From: Sediminicola sp963974715
GTDB lineage: Bacteria; Bacteroidota; Bacteroidia; Flavobacteriales; Flavobacteriaceae
Reading direction: 5' to 3'
NCBI GenBank assembly: GCA_963974715.1
Contig: CAXBDK010000006.1
Location: 62,001 to 126,000, forward strand
DNA length: 64,000 bases
Every line of letters begins with the position of its first letter. The stretch's first letter is position 1. The notes below the pieces were generated by a model. The model made no database searches and was not told the DNA's origin. It was given only the letters and a program-made list of their open reading frames with translations. Positions 52,395 to 60,606 of this stretch are shown piece after piece. The translations under genes were made by a program, and so were the position numbers.

Positions 52395-52682
52395 ATGAAA
52401 AAATCCGTTTATGTAAGCATGACCCTACTACTGGGTCTGCTATTTTCCAAAAGTTCCTTTGCCCAAGAGAAGGATGCTATTCTACAAGGAAGGGTAGCTA
52501 CCGAAAATAACCTGCCAGTGGAGTCGGCCACTATTGGGGCACGGGGAACCGGGCATCCCTACGAATTTTTTGACCAATCTAACTTTAAAATTCTAGCATC
52601 TCCAAGGGAGGCAAAGGGTCTTATTATTCCGTTTTACGTATTTATTGCTCCGTTTGACGTATGTGGGCCTGTGGAGCAATAA
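52395..52682 (+). pseudogene. remnant of a TonB receptor N-terminus
   Basis: A 95-codon frame. It starts with a convincing signal peptide (ending SSFAQE) and the first strand of a CarboxypepD_reg-like domain (ILQGRVATENNLPVESATIGARGT). It then degenerates into GHPYEFFDQ and runs into the tandem-repeat promoter P3, whose bases form the last 18 or so codons. No plug or barrel follows in any frame. It looks like the stub of a former receptor gene cut off by the regulatory region and replaced by the intact receptor at 53375. Confidence 0.6.
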
Positions 52683-52720
52683 AATATATTTGCATTATTA
52701 TTTTAATTAAGTCTAAATAA
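52628..52720 (+). promoter_or_regulatory. AraC-type promoter P3 of the methyltransferase-receptor operon
   Basis: TCCGTTTTACGTA (52628-52640) and TCCGTTTGACGTA (52649-52661) are 21 bp apart. After a 23-bp gap comes TATATTTG (52685-52692), a perfect -7 box, then TTAAGTCTAAATAA (52707-52720). Spacing is identical to P1 at 47600-47664. The gap holds no TTG at -33, as expected for an activator-dependent promoter. It drives the gene at 52754 and probably the receptor and lipoprotein genes beyond. Confidence 0.65.
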
Positions 52721-52753
52721 ATATATTCACGGGTATTTCATCCACTTAAAGAC

Positions 52754-53299
52754 ATGGTCGTTATGGACAGCTTGAACAGGGAAATGCTGTTAAGGACAGT
52801 TGCAGGATTGGGTTTGCACAATGGGCTGGAGATTCTGGAACTTGAAATCGGAAATAATGGGCAATTGGAACAACTTATGGAAATGCGACCACATATCATC
52901 TACTTGGACAAAGACGCTTCCCATCTGGAGGAACCAAATGATCGAACGGAAAAATGGGTTCAATTATCCGATGGCTTTCCCGCTTTCAACGATCGAACCT
53001 ATGATAGGATAGTATGCATAAACACCATCCATTTCTGGAAGAGGCCCAAGGATCTTATGGGCCAACTCTACAGAGTTTTAAAGGATGGCGGCCTTATCGC
53101 CATTGGTTTTGTACAAGGGAGTATTTTGGAGCGCCTCCCCGCAGATGGGTATAAGCCTTACGATATCCCAAAACTCTTAAGGCTCTTTGGAGTATTTCCC
53201 TTTAAGTCGATCGACATAGCCAACCATATGATAAAAATAAAAGGTACTGACGGAACTGGGATAAGCACGGATTATACGGTACTGACACTGGAAAAATAA
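52754..53299 (+). CDS. SAM-dependent methyltransferase-like protein with degenerate motif I
   Basis: A 181-residue protein. The class I methyltransferase layout is recognisable (ILELEIGNNGQLEQL at motif I, YLDKDASHLEEP at motif II, DRIVCINTIHFWKRPKDLMGQLYRVLKDGGLIAIGFV for motifs III-IV). However, the Gly-rich SAM loop is not conserved, so SAM binding is doubtful. It is similar in plan to the protein at 48112. It is the first gene after promoter P3 and lies 75 bp upstream of the TonB receptor, so it is probably co-transcribed with it. Confidence 0.75.
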   Translation: MVVMDSLNREMLLRTVAGLGLHNGLEILELEIGNNGQLEQLMEMRPHIIYLDKDASHLEEPNDRTEKWVQLSDGFPAFNDRTYDRIVCINTIHFWKRPKDLMGQLYRVLKDGGLIAIGFVQGSILERLPADGYKPYDIPKLLRLFGVFPFKSIDIANHMIKIKGTDGTGISTDYTVLTLEK

Positions 53300-53374
53300 T
53301 GGACGAACATCCGGAAGGGGCCATACCCCGGACAATGGAATTTATCTCAAAACCAAACTAATATACTCTATAAA

Positions 53375-55744
53375 ATGCGTAATGGAATTGTATGGCACTT
53401 GTTGCTATGGTGCTGTTTTGTGCCCTTTTTGAACTATTCACAAACAACTGTCACATCCCTTGAGGGAAGGGTAACGGATACCGAAGGAGCGCCCGTGTTC
53501 GGGGCAACGGTAGCCTTAAAGGAGATTTCCAAAGGAACGGTGACCGATGAAAACGGCAGCTTTGTCATTACAGGGAACTTGGAGGGGGAGTATACTTTGG
53601 AAACGTCCTATGTCGGATTTGGGACCATCTCCCAGAAAGTGGTTCTTGCCCAAGGTGGGCCCCATACCGTTCAGCTGATCTTGAGGGAATCGGCAGTGGC
53701 CCTGGACGAGGTGACCGTCTCGGGCAAAAGCACGGTACAACAGGTACGGGAAAGGGCGTTTAATGTTGGGGTGGTGGATGCCAAAAAACTGCACAATACC
53801 ACTTTGGATCTAGCCCATGCGCTGGACAGGGTCTCTGGAATAAGGGTACGTGAGAGCGGAGGGGTAGGTTCCCAAATGAATTTCTCCATCAATGGATTCC
53901 GTGGGAAGCAGGTGCGATTTTTTATCGATGGCATTCCTATGGATAATTTTGGGTCTTCGTTCCAACTCAACAATATTCCGATAAACCTTGCCGAAAGGGT
54001 GGAAGTCTATAAAGGGGTGGTCCCAATAGGGCTGGGCTCCGATGCACTGGGAGGTGCGGTAAACATCATCACCAACACCTATTCAAAAAGCCATTTGGAT
54101 GCTTCCTATTCCTATGGGTCCTTCAATACCCACCGTAGTATGGTCAACGCCATTTATGTATCCAGATCCGGTTTTACGGCACAGGTCAATGCCTTTCAGA
54201 ACTATTCGGACAACGACTACAAGGTGAGGGTGGATGTTGCGGATATCAACACGGGAGCCTATTATCCCGATCAGACGGTGAAAAGGTTCCATGATGTGTA
54301 CCATAATGAAACGGTCATCGCCAACGTTGGTGTGGTGAACAAAACGTATGCGGACCAGTTGCTGTTGGGCATCACCTTGGGCAACAGTTATAGGGAAATA
54401 CAGACCGGTGCACGGCTGGTAAGTGTTTTTGGGGCCTGGCACAGGAAGGGCAACACGATCATGCCCAGCTTAAAATACAAGAAAGATGATTTTCTTATCA
54501 AAAACCTGGATGTTCGCTTTAATGCCAATATCAATCTTGGAAAGGAAAAAAATATAGACACCCTACACAGAAGGTACAATTGGTTCGGGGAATTTCGGGA
54601 ATACGAAAATCCCGGCGGAGAGCGCACCTATTCCCTATATGAGTTCAGCAACAATACGGGACTTGCCGTAGCCAATTTCAACTATGAGGTCAGCGAAACA
54701 CATTCGCTGTCGTTCAGTAATACCCTTAATACGTTCGATAGAAAAGGCGAAAATCGATTAGATCCGGACAATGCCGTTTACGAACAGCCCCAAAAGACCC
54801 TTAAAAATATAGCGGGCCTGGGTTACGGATTTAAATCCGAAAACTGGAACGCCTCCCTTTTTTCCAAACATTATTTTCAGCAGAACAAATTTTCCCAGAC
54901 CTACAACCCCTCGGGCGATTTTGGGGATGTGGCCTATATGGATCGGATAAATACCTTTGGTTATCTGGGCTACGGACTGGCACTAACGCATTTTTTTACG
55001 GATAACCTGCAATTGAAGGCTTCCTACGAAAAAAGCTATCGCCTCCCTGAAACCGAGGAACTGTATGGTGACCTGATAAACCTTCAGGGCAATCTGGAAT
55101 TGGAGCCCGAACATAGCCATAACTATAACCTCGGCGTAAGTTATTGGGTTTCCCTCAAACAAAAACACCTTTTTAATTTTAATGCCAATGGGTTTTATAG
55201 GGATGCCACCGATTTTATCAGGCCGCGGTTGAACAACAATCAGACCATGCAGGTCATGGACAACTTGGGAAGTGTGACCAACGCCGGAATTGAGGCCGAA
55301 ATTAGATACGATCTTGGCAACCGTTTTTCCGCAGGGGCCAATCTTACCTATCAAGACCTACGGAACAATACCCGTTTTGAGGAGGGACAGACAGTGGAAA
55401 GCGTGGTCTATCGCGATCGGATCCCCAATATGCCCTACCTATATGGGAATGCGGATGCTACCTATACTTTTTACGATGTATGGAAAAAGGGCAATACCCT
55501 AAGTATAGGCTACAACGCCCTTTACGTCCACGGATTTTATCTCTATTGGCCCAGTCTGGGCGACGATAAACTGGATATTCCCGAACAGCTATCCCACGAT
55601 ATCAACCTGACCTATACCTTGGACAACAGTCTGCAGTTTACCTTGGAATGTAGAAATATTGCCAATAAGGAACTCTACGACAATTTCAGTCTGCAAAAAC
55701 CTGGTAGGAGCTTTACCGGAAAGATCAAATATACCTTCTTTTGA
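53375..55744 (+). CDS. TonB-dependent receptor, siderophore type, XusA-like
   Basis: A 789-residue outer membrane receptor. Signal peptide ending FLNYSQ (residue about 23), CarboxypepD_reg-like domain (about 28-110; GRVTDTEGAPVFGATVAL), plug (about 125-235; DLAHALDRVSGIRVRES, VRFFIDGIPMDNFGSSFQLNNIPINLAERVEVYKG, GSDALGGAVNIIT) and a 22-strand barrel ending in aromatic KYTFF. At about 790 residues it has the size of FepA/FecA-type receptors, clearly shorter than SusC. The DUF4374 lipoprotein gene lies 80 bp downstream, the XusA-XusB order. The substrate is probably a ferric siderophore, maybe from other organisms, as no siderophore synthesis genes are seen. Confidence 0.9.
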   Translation: MRNGIVWHLLLWCCFVPFLNYSQTTVTSLEGRVTDTEGAPVFGATVALKEISKGTVTDENGSFVITGNLEGEYTLETSYVGFGTISQKVVLAQGGPHTVQLILRESAVALDEVTVSGKSTVQQVRERAFNVGVVDAKKLHNTTLDLAHALDRVSGIRVRESGGVGSQMNFSINGFRGKQVRFFIDGIPMDNFGSSFQLNNIPINLAERVEVYKGVVPIGLGSDALGGAVNIITNTYSKSHLDASYSYGSFNTHRSMVNAIYVSRSGFTAQVNAFQNYSDNDYKVRVDVADINTGAYYPDQTVKRFHDVYHNETVIANVGVVNKTYADQLLLGITLGNSYREIQTGARLVSVFGAWHRKGNTIMPSLKYKKDDFLIKNLDVRFNANINLGKEKNIDTLHRRYNWFGEFREYENPGGERTYSLYEFSNNTGLAVANFNYEVSETHSLSFSNTLNTFDRKGENRLDPDNAVYEQPQKTLKNIAGLGYGFKSENWNASLFSKHYFQQNKFSQTYNPSGDFGDVAYMDRINTFGYLGYGLALTHFFTDNLQLKASYEKSYRLPETEELYGDLINLQGNLELEPEHSHNYNLGVSYWVSLKQKHLFNFNANGFYRDATDFIRPRLNNNQTMQVMDNLGSVTNAGIEAEIRYDLGNRFSAGANLTYQDLRNNTRFEEGQTVESVVYRDRIPNMPYLYGNADATYTFYDVWKKGNTLSIGYNALYVHGFYLYWPSLGDDKLDIPEQLSHDINLTYTLDNSLQFTLECRNIANKELYDNFSLQKPGRSFTGKIKYTFF

Positions 55745-55823
55745 TTCCTTTCGATTCCAGCCTTATATCCAAAAGATTACATTGATCCAATATCACATTT
55801 TTAATAATTAAATACTTGAACAA

Positions 55824-57080
55824 ATGAAAAAGCACTATTATCACCTATCCCTATTTGCAACCGCTACCCTATTGTTTGCTGCCTGTAGCAGTGATGATGA
55901 TTCTTCTTCGGGAACCGACGATGGGGATATCCCGGGCGAAGCGATCGCCAAATACGTTATCGCAGCTACACCAACGGCCTCCGAGGGAGTCGCCGATTAT
56001 CTATTGACCGTTGATGATCTTTCCGAAGGGATGATCAGTACCGCCGGAAATGGCGTTGAACAGGATGGGACCTATCGTTATTATGTGACTTCCCATAATA
56101 AATTTTTTAGCCTTTTGTACGGACAGGGAAACCCAGGAGCGGTTACCACCTACCAATTGGATGCGGAAGGTAGTTTGGCAAAATTGTCCGACTTTCAATC
56201 GGAAACGGTACAGGCATTTGCCCCAGTGGACGATGAGGTTTTGTTGATGAAAATCTCACGGAACTCCACTTCCCCAATTGCCTCGTGGTACCGTTTGGAT
56301 ACCGAAACCTCCCAATTTGTGGGAGAGGGCCAAATCGATACCCAGGCCCTTACCGGAAACGGGGAACTGGCCTTTTTCTCTTGGATAACCCAGGTGGGCG
56401 ACAAGGTGTTCCTACCCTACTTTACGGTAAAGGCTTGCTGCAATGATACGTTTGGGACCGAGTATCCCGATGAGGCCAATATTGCCGTCTTCTCCTATCC
56501 CGAAATGGAATTGGAAACCGTTATCCATGATGATCGCACCAGTTTTATAGGTCGGTATTTTACAAATGGGCTGAGCGTTGACGAGAATGGCGACGCCTAT
56601 GCATTCTCTTCGGCCGTTTCCACCAATAACGGCGTTTTCACCGACACCAAACCATCGGCCATTACCCGTATCAAAAGTGGCAGTCTTAGTTTCGACCAAA
56701 CCTATTTGTTCGATTTGGAGGAAGCCTCAGGTGGACATCATGTAACCACCCACGTTTACGCAGGGAACGGGAAGTTTGTTGTGAACATGGAGGAAGAAAA
56801 AATTTCTGCTTACGGTACCGGTAAAAAGTATGCCATCGTGGACGTTTACGATGAGACCTTTACCTGGGTAGAGGGTATGCCGGACACAGAGAACATTGTA
56901 AGTGTGACCTTACGCAACAATTATGTGTCCGAAGATGGCAGTACAGTGTATGTAGGTATTACCACGGCAACCAGTAGTTATGTGTACAATATCGACGTGG
57001 CAAGCGCAACCGCCACCCAAGGCCTGGAGGTACAGGGAGGGGTAATCACGGCCATCTCCAAATTGGAAGCAGTGGAATAA
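55824..57080 (+). CDS. DUF4374 surface lipoprotein, XusB-like siderophore-binding protein
   Basis: A 418-residue lipoprotein. The lipobox is FAAC with Cys21, followed by SSDDD, a surface-export type signal of Bacteroidota. The body is a beta-propeller of the DUF4374 family (YVIAATPTASEGVADYLLTVDDLSEG; repeated Gly/Asp-rich turns; EASGGHHVTTHVYAGNGKFVVN). In Bacteroides thetaiotaomicron, XusB (a DUF4374 protein) binds ferric enterobactin at the surface and hands it to XusA. The same gene order and a XusC-like gene nearby argue for an equivalent role here. A strong terminator follows. Confidence 0.85.
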   Translation: MKKHYYHLSLFATATLLFAACSSDDDSSSGTDDGDIPGEAIAKYVIAATPTASEGVADYLLTVDDLSEGMISTAGNGVEQDGTYRYYVTSHNKFFSLLYGQGNPGAVTTYQLDAEGSLAKLSDFQSETVQAFAPVDDEVLLMKISRNSTSPIASWYRLDTETSQFVGEGQIDTQALTGNGELAFFSWITQVGDKVFLPYFTVKACCNDTFGTEYPDEANIAVFSYPEMELETVIHDDRTSFIGRYFTNGLSVDENGDAYAFSSAVSTNNGVFTDTKPSAITRIKSGSLSFDQTYLFDLEEASGGHHVTTHVYAGNGKFVVNMEEEKISAYGTGKKYAIVDVYDETFTWVEGMPDTENIVSVTLRNNYVSEDGSTVYVGITTATSSYVYNIDVASATATQGLEVQGGVITAISKLEAVE

Positions 57081-57096
57081 ACAAACCCACAGTTTT

Positions 57097-57137
57097 AAAA
57101 AACCCAAGTTTTCCAATGGATTACTTGGGTTTTTTTA
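57097..57137. terminator. bidirectional intrinsic terminator
   Basis: AACCCAAGT (57101-57109) and ACTTGGGTT (57123-57131) form a perfect 9-bp stem, extended by an A-run before and a T-run after (57132-57137). It stops the XusB transcript and, read from the other strand, also the convergent GH5 transcript. Confidence 0.85.
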
Positions 57138-57192
57138 TTGGACCATGGCCCTTCTTTGGATGGATATGTGTAGGTTGACCAACCTACAGACC

Positions 57193-58929
57193 TTATGGAA
57201 GCTTAAACGCTAAATAATTCAGGTTAAAACCTCCCTTTTCAAAATGTATTTTTACTTTGTTCGTTCCTTTTTGTAGGCGCACATCCTTGAGGGTTACGGT
57301 CTGCCAAGTCCCTCCCTCCCCCGATTTGGGTAGGGCAAGTGTCTCTGAAATGCGCCCGTTGCCATCGGCCAAATACAGTCGGGCGCCCCCTTTGTGATCA
57401 GAGATTCTGAGATCCACATCAAAAACGGCTTCCTCCGTAACGGTAACTGTATAAAGCAACCATTCCCCATCCGCTATATGCGAAATGTGGAACCCATTGC
57501 CGATCTTATCCGTGCATTTTTCAATATCAACTCCGTCATTTCGCATGGCACGGCCTTTGTTCCAAACGGTATTCTCCCCTGTGGAAACCCTATAATTGAC
57601 GATGTCGGTATCAAAATAGGCATGTTCATGAGGGCCAAGGTCATATTCGGTTGCATATACGATCCCTGGTAAGGAGTGTTCTTTATATGCTTTTGTTTCC
57701 ACTGTTTCTACTTGCCTGAACATGGCGTCGATGACGTCCTTATTAATGGTCAGGTTTTCCATTTTGTAGTTTTCGGCAATCTCCATAAGGGCCGAACGGG
57801 CATATTCTACGGATGGTTTTTCCCCGCCATGCTCCCAGTATGCAAGCAATTCGCTGTATTCTTTGGTAATGGGGACGGAGGTGACCCCGGCCGTATTGGC
57901 AATTTTTTTCATGGGCCAGAAAGCCCAGCCAATATTGTTGGTCTCAAATAAGGATATGGCATCCCTAAACCATACATTGGAGTTTTCCCCTCCTTCCCCC
58001 ATCCAAATGGGCACATCGTATTTGGCTCGGTAGTCCAGTATTTGCCCAAGGGAGGCCTGATCGTTATAGTTCCAGTATTTATGGAAACTAAGGGCCATAT
58101 TATCGTCCCAAAGGGGAAATATGCCATTGTAATTGTTTCCCCAACAGTTGCCCTCGATAAAGATCAAATGGTTGGTATCCACCTCTCTGATCGCCTTGGT
58201 TACCGCTACCATCAACTCCCTTAGCGGGGCATTGGAAGTTTCATCACATCCATTTTTATTGGTGCCCGTAAAATTCCAGTTGGGCTCGTTGATGATATCA
58301 TAGGCACCGATCCATGGATTGTCCTTATACCGCAAGGCAAGGGTTCGCCAAAGGGCGATCATTTTCTTTTGGTTGGCCTCGCTTTCCCATAAAGAAGGTT
58401 TGGAGGTGTCATAATCCGAAATATTGGCATCGTTTCCCTGTCCACCAGGGGCCGCATGCAGATCTAGGATAAGGTACATCTTCTTGGCGGCGCACCATTG
58501 AAGTAGACTGTCCGTAATGGCAAAACCTTTTTCCAGAAAGCTGATCTCCCCTTCCTTTTCCTCAGCTATGGGCGGGGTATACAGGTTGTAGTGCATGGGC
58601 AATCGTAACGAATTAAAACCCCAGGAAGCAAGCGAATCCACATCCCTTTTGGTAATTCCATTGGCCAGATAGGCCTCATAGAATGCCGCTGTATATTGCG
58701 GACCGATCAGGTCCGTAATTTTTTGGCGGATCAGGTGCTGTGGTCCGGCAAACGACTGTGTTTTTAGCATATAGCCTTCCTGTACCATCCATCCGCCCAG
58801 TCCCAGGCCTCGCAATACGATGTTCTTTCCCTCGCTATCCACAATGTTTTGGTGGTCCCTGTGCAGGAATCCCTGTGAATGTAGGTGGTTGGTAATACAG
58901 AGCACAAGCACTAGTATGGATTTTTTCAT
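57193..58929 (-). CDS. GH5 family glucanase with C-terminal CBM6-like domain
   Basis: A 578-residue secreted enzyme starting at ATG 58929 with a signal peptide (NHLHSQG). The GH5 TIM barrel covers about 25-400: LRLPMHYN (Arg), LDLHAAPGGQG, the acid/base Glu in YDIINEPNW and the nucleophile Glu in PIWMGEGGENS. A CBM6-like beta-sandwich occupies about 450-578 (YRVSTGENTVWNKGRAMRNDGVDIE; GEWLLYTVTV; VKIHFEKGGFNLNYLAF). It is the last gene of the beta-glucan locus, 11 bp after the GH30 gene. Action on beta-1,3- or beta-1,6-glucan is likely from context. Confidence 0.9.
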   Translation of the reverse strand: MKKSILVLVLCITNHLHSQGFLHRDHQNIVDSEGKNIVLRGLGLGGWMVQEGYMLKTQSFAGPQHLIRQKITDLIGPQYTAAFYEAYLANGITKRDVDSLASWGFNSLRLPMHYNLYTPPIAEEKEGEISFLEKGFAITDSLLQWCAAKKMYLILDLHAAPGGQGNDANISDYDTSKPSLWESEANQKKMIALWRTLALRYKDNPWIGAYDIINEPNWNFTGTNKNGCDETSNAPLRELMVAVTKAIREVDTNHLIFIEGNCWGNNYNGIFPLWDDNMALSFHKYWNYNDQASLGQILDYRAKYDVPIWMGEGGENSNVWFRDAISLFETNNIGWAFWPMKKIANTAGVTSVPITKEYSELLAYWEHGGEKPSVEYARSALMEIAENYKMENLTINKDVIDAMFRQVETVETKAYKEHSLPGIVYATEYDLGPHEHAYFDTDIVNYRVSTGENTVWNKGRAMRNDGVDIEKCTDKIGNGFHISHIADGEWLLYTVTVTEEAVFDVDLRISDHKGGARLYLADGNGRISETLALPKSGEGGTWQTVTLKDVRLQKGTNKVKIHFEKGGFNLNYLAFKLP

Positions 58930-58940
58930 GACAGCTATTT

Positions 58941-60398
58941 TTAATCCCAGATAAAGGTGGCCACAGAACCCGCATCCATTGCGGCGGTCACCCACTCCCC
59001 GTTAAATTTTATGTTGAACAGTTCATTCTTATCGCCATCGTTCTCCACGATCAACACTTTTTTCCCCTCGGGGGTCCGAAACGCGACATTCTGCAAACTC
59101 CCCTCCAGATCACTACCGATCCTGACCGAACCGGTCGGCACAAATTTAGAGGCGTGCGCAACTACATAATAGCCCACATTTCGGGTTATCATACCATTGG
59201 AATCAATGGTAAGCGCGCCCTTGCATACGGTACAACCACCCTCGGTATGCGGCCCAAAGGTCTCGTCATTTGCGAGGTTCCATTCGAGTGCGTTCCGACT
59301 CCAGTTCCGCATAGATCCGATGATGACGTTCTTTAAGTGCCATTTTAGATCTCCCTGAAAATCGGAGGTCGAGGAGGTATATTGTTCCGTAAAATAAAGA
59401 TTTTTGTCCGGATGTGCATCGTGGACTATGGATAGGGCACTGATATCCCCATTGTACAGATGAAAAGCCGATCCATCCACGAACGGATTGGCCCCTGGAT
59501 CGTTCAAAACGGTAATGGGATATTGGGGATTGTCACAATTATGGTCCCAAGCGATAATTTTAGTGGTAATATTGGCATTGGCAAAGGCCGGTCCCAAATG
59601 GTTTTTTATAAAATCGGCCTGTTCGGTGGCCTGCATTAACATGCTCGGATTGTTCCCCCCGTGAAGGGGTTCGTTCTGTATGGTGATGGCATCTATCAAA
59701 ATCCCTTCCTCCTTCATCTGTTGTATATACTTTACAAAATAATCGGCGTATGTCCCATAATGTTCGGGCAGGAGTCTCCCCCCGATAAAACTGCCGTTGT
59801 CCTTCATCCAGACAGGGGCCGACCAAGGGGACCCCATGATCTTGATGGTGGGATCAATGGCGAGGATCTCTTTTAAAAGTGCGATTACCCCGTCCCTGTC
59901 CGGTTCTAGGCTAAAGTTGGCCAAATCGGGGTCGGTTTCGCCAGTGGGCATATCATTATAGGTAAAAGGGGATGGATTAAGATCCGAAGCACCTATGCTG
60001 ATACGAAGGTAATTGATACCGATGGCATTGTTTCCGCTACCGAACAGTTCCTGTAACAATGTATTTTTGGCTTGATCTGTCAACCCGTTTATGACCTGGG
60101 CACTTCCCCCGGTAAGGGTGAAACCAAACCCATCCACGTTTTGGAACGCTTCAGAATCCCGTATTTCGATGGTTGGATAGATATTGGGTTTTGTCCCAAA
60201 CTCCAACGTTACGGACTGTTTTTGGAGTTTGATGCTTTCATCCCCTTTGGTCAGCCAGAAATCCACTTCGTTCGTGGCGGCCGGAGATGTGGGCGGAGCA
60301 GGGGTGGGACCTGTTTCTTCCCCCTCATTGGAAGAGCTGCATTTTAGTTGTAATACTAATATTGTAAATAGGCAGATCGATTTTATATACAGTTTCAT
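58941..60398 (-). CDS. GH30 family beta-glycosidase, surface lipoprotein
   Basis: A 485-residue lipoprotein starting at ATG 60398. The lipobox has Cys20 (LQLKC) followed by SSSNEGEE, which favours the cell surface. The GH30 core is (beta/alpha)8 plus a side beta domain. Visible are GFGFTLTGGSAQ, the acid/base Glu in TIQNEPLHGGNNPSM, the nucleophile Glu in LYFTEQYTSS and the C-terminal VRIGSDLEGSLQNVAFRTPEGKKVLIVENDG sandwich. GH30 members of this kind act on beta-1,6-glucan or glucosyl side chains; in marine laminarin loci they remove beta-1,6 branches. Confidence 0.9.
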   Translation of the reverse strand: MKLYIKSICLFTILVLQLKCSSSNEGEETGPTPAPPTSPAATNEVDFWLTKGDESIKLQKQSVTLEFGTKPNIYPTIEIRDSEAFQNVDGFGFTLTGGSAQVINGLTDQAKNTLLQELFGSGNNAIGINYLRISIGASDLNPSPFTYNDMPTGETDPDLANFSLEPDRDGVIALLKEILAIDPTIKIMGSPWSAPVWMKDNGSFIGGRLLPEHYGTYADYFVKYIQQMKEEGILIDAITIQNEPLHGGNNPSMLMQATEQADFIKNHLGPAFANANITTKIIAWDHNCDNPQYPITVLNDPGANPFVDGSAFHLYNGDISALSIVHDAHPDKNLYFTEQYTSSTSDFQGDLKWHLKNVIIGSMRNWSRNALEWNLANDETFGPHTEGGCTVCKGALTIDSNGMITRNVGYYVVAHASKFVPTGSVRIGSDLEGSLQNVAFRTPEGKKVLIVENDGDKNELFNIKFNGEWVTAAMDAGSVATFIWD

Positions 60399-60552
60399 AT
60401 GTTTGTTTTCGTTCCTTGGATCCATGTAATGGGTTTTGTCGCCCGCTGCCCCATATCTAAATAAAATAAGCATTTTTCAGTTGCACACCTCTTTGGATAG
60501 CCCTGGGATCGTTTGTCAAAATTTGTTCGCGGTCAAGTGGCCGATCGATAAG

Positions 60553-60579
60553 GGCCCATACCCATTACGGGCATGGGCC
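60553..60579 (-). terminator. stem-loop between the PKD lipoprotein and GH30 genes
   Basis: GGCCCATACCC (60553-60563) pairs with GGGCATGGGCC (60569-60579) with one mismatch, and the loop is 5 bases. It lacks a T-tract on the minus strand, so it may be an mRNA stabiliser or partial terminator setting enzyme expression below that of the binding proteins. Confidence 0.55.
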
Positions 60580-60606
60580 TACTATCAAAAACTAACTAAC
60601 TAACAA

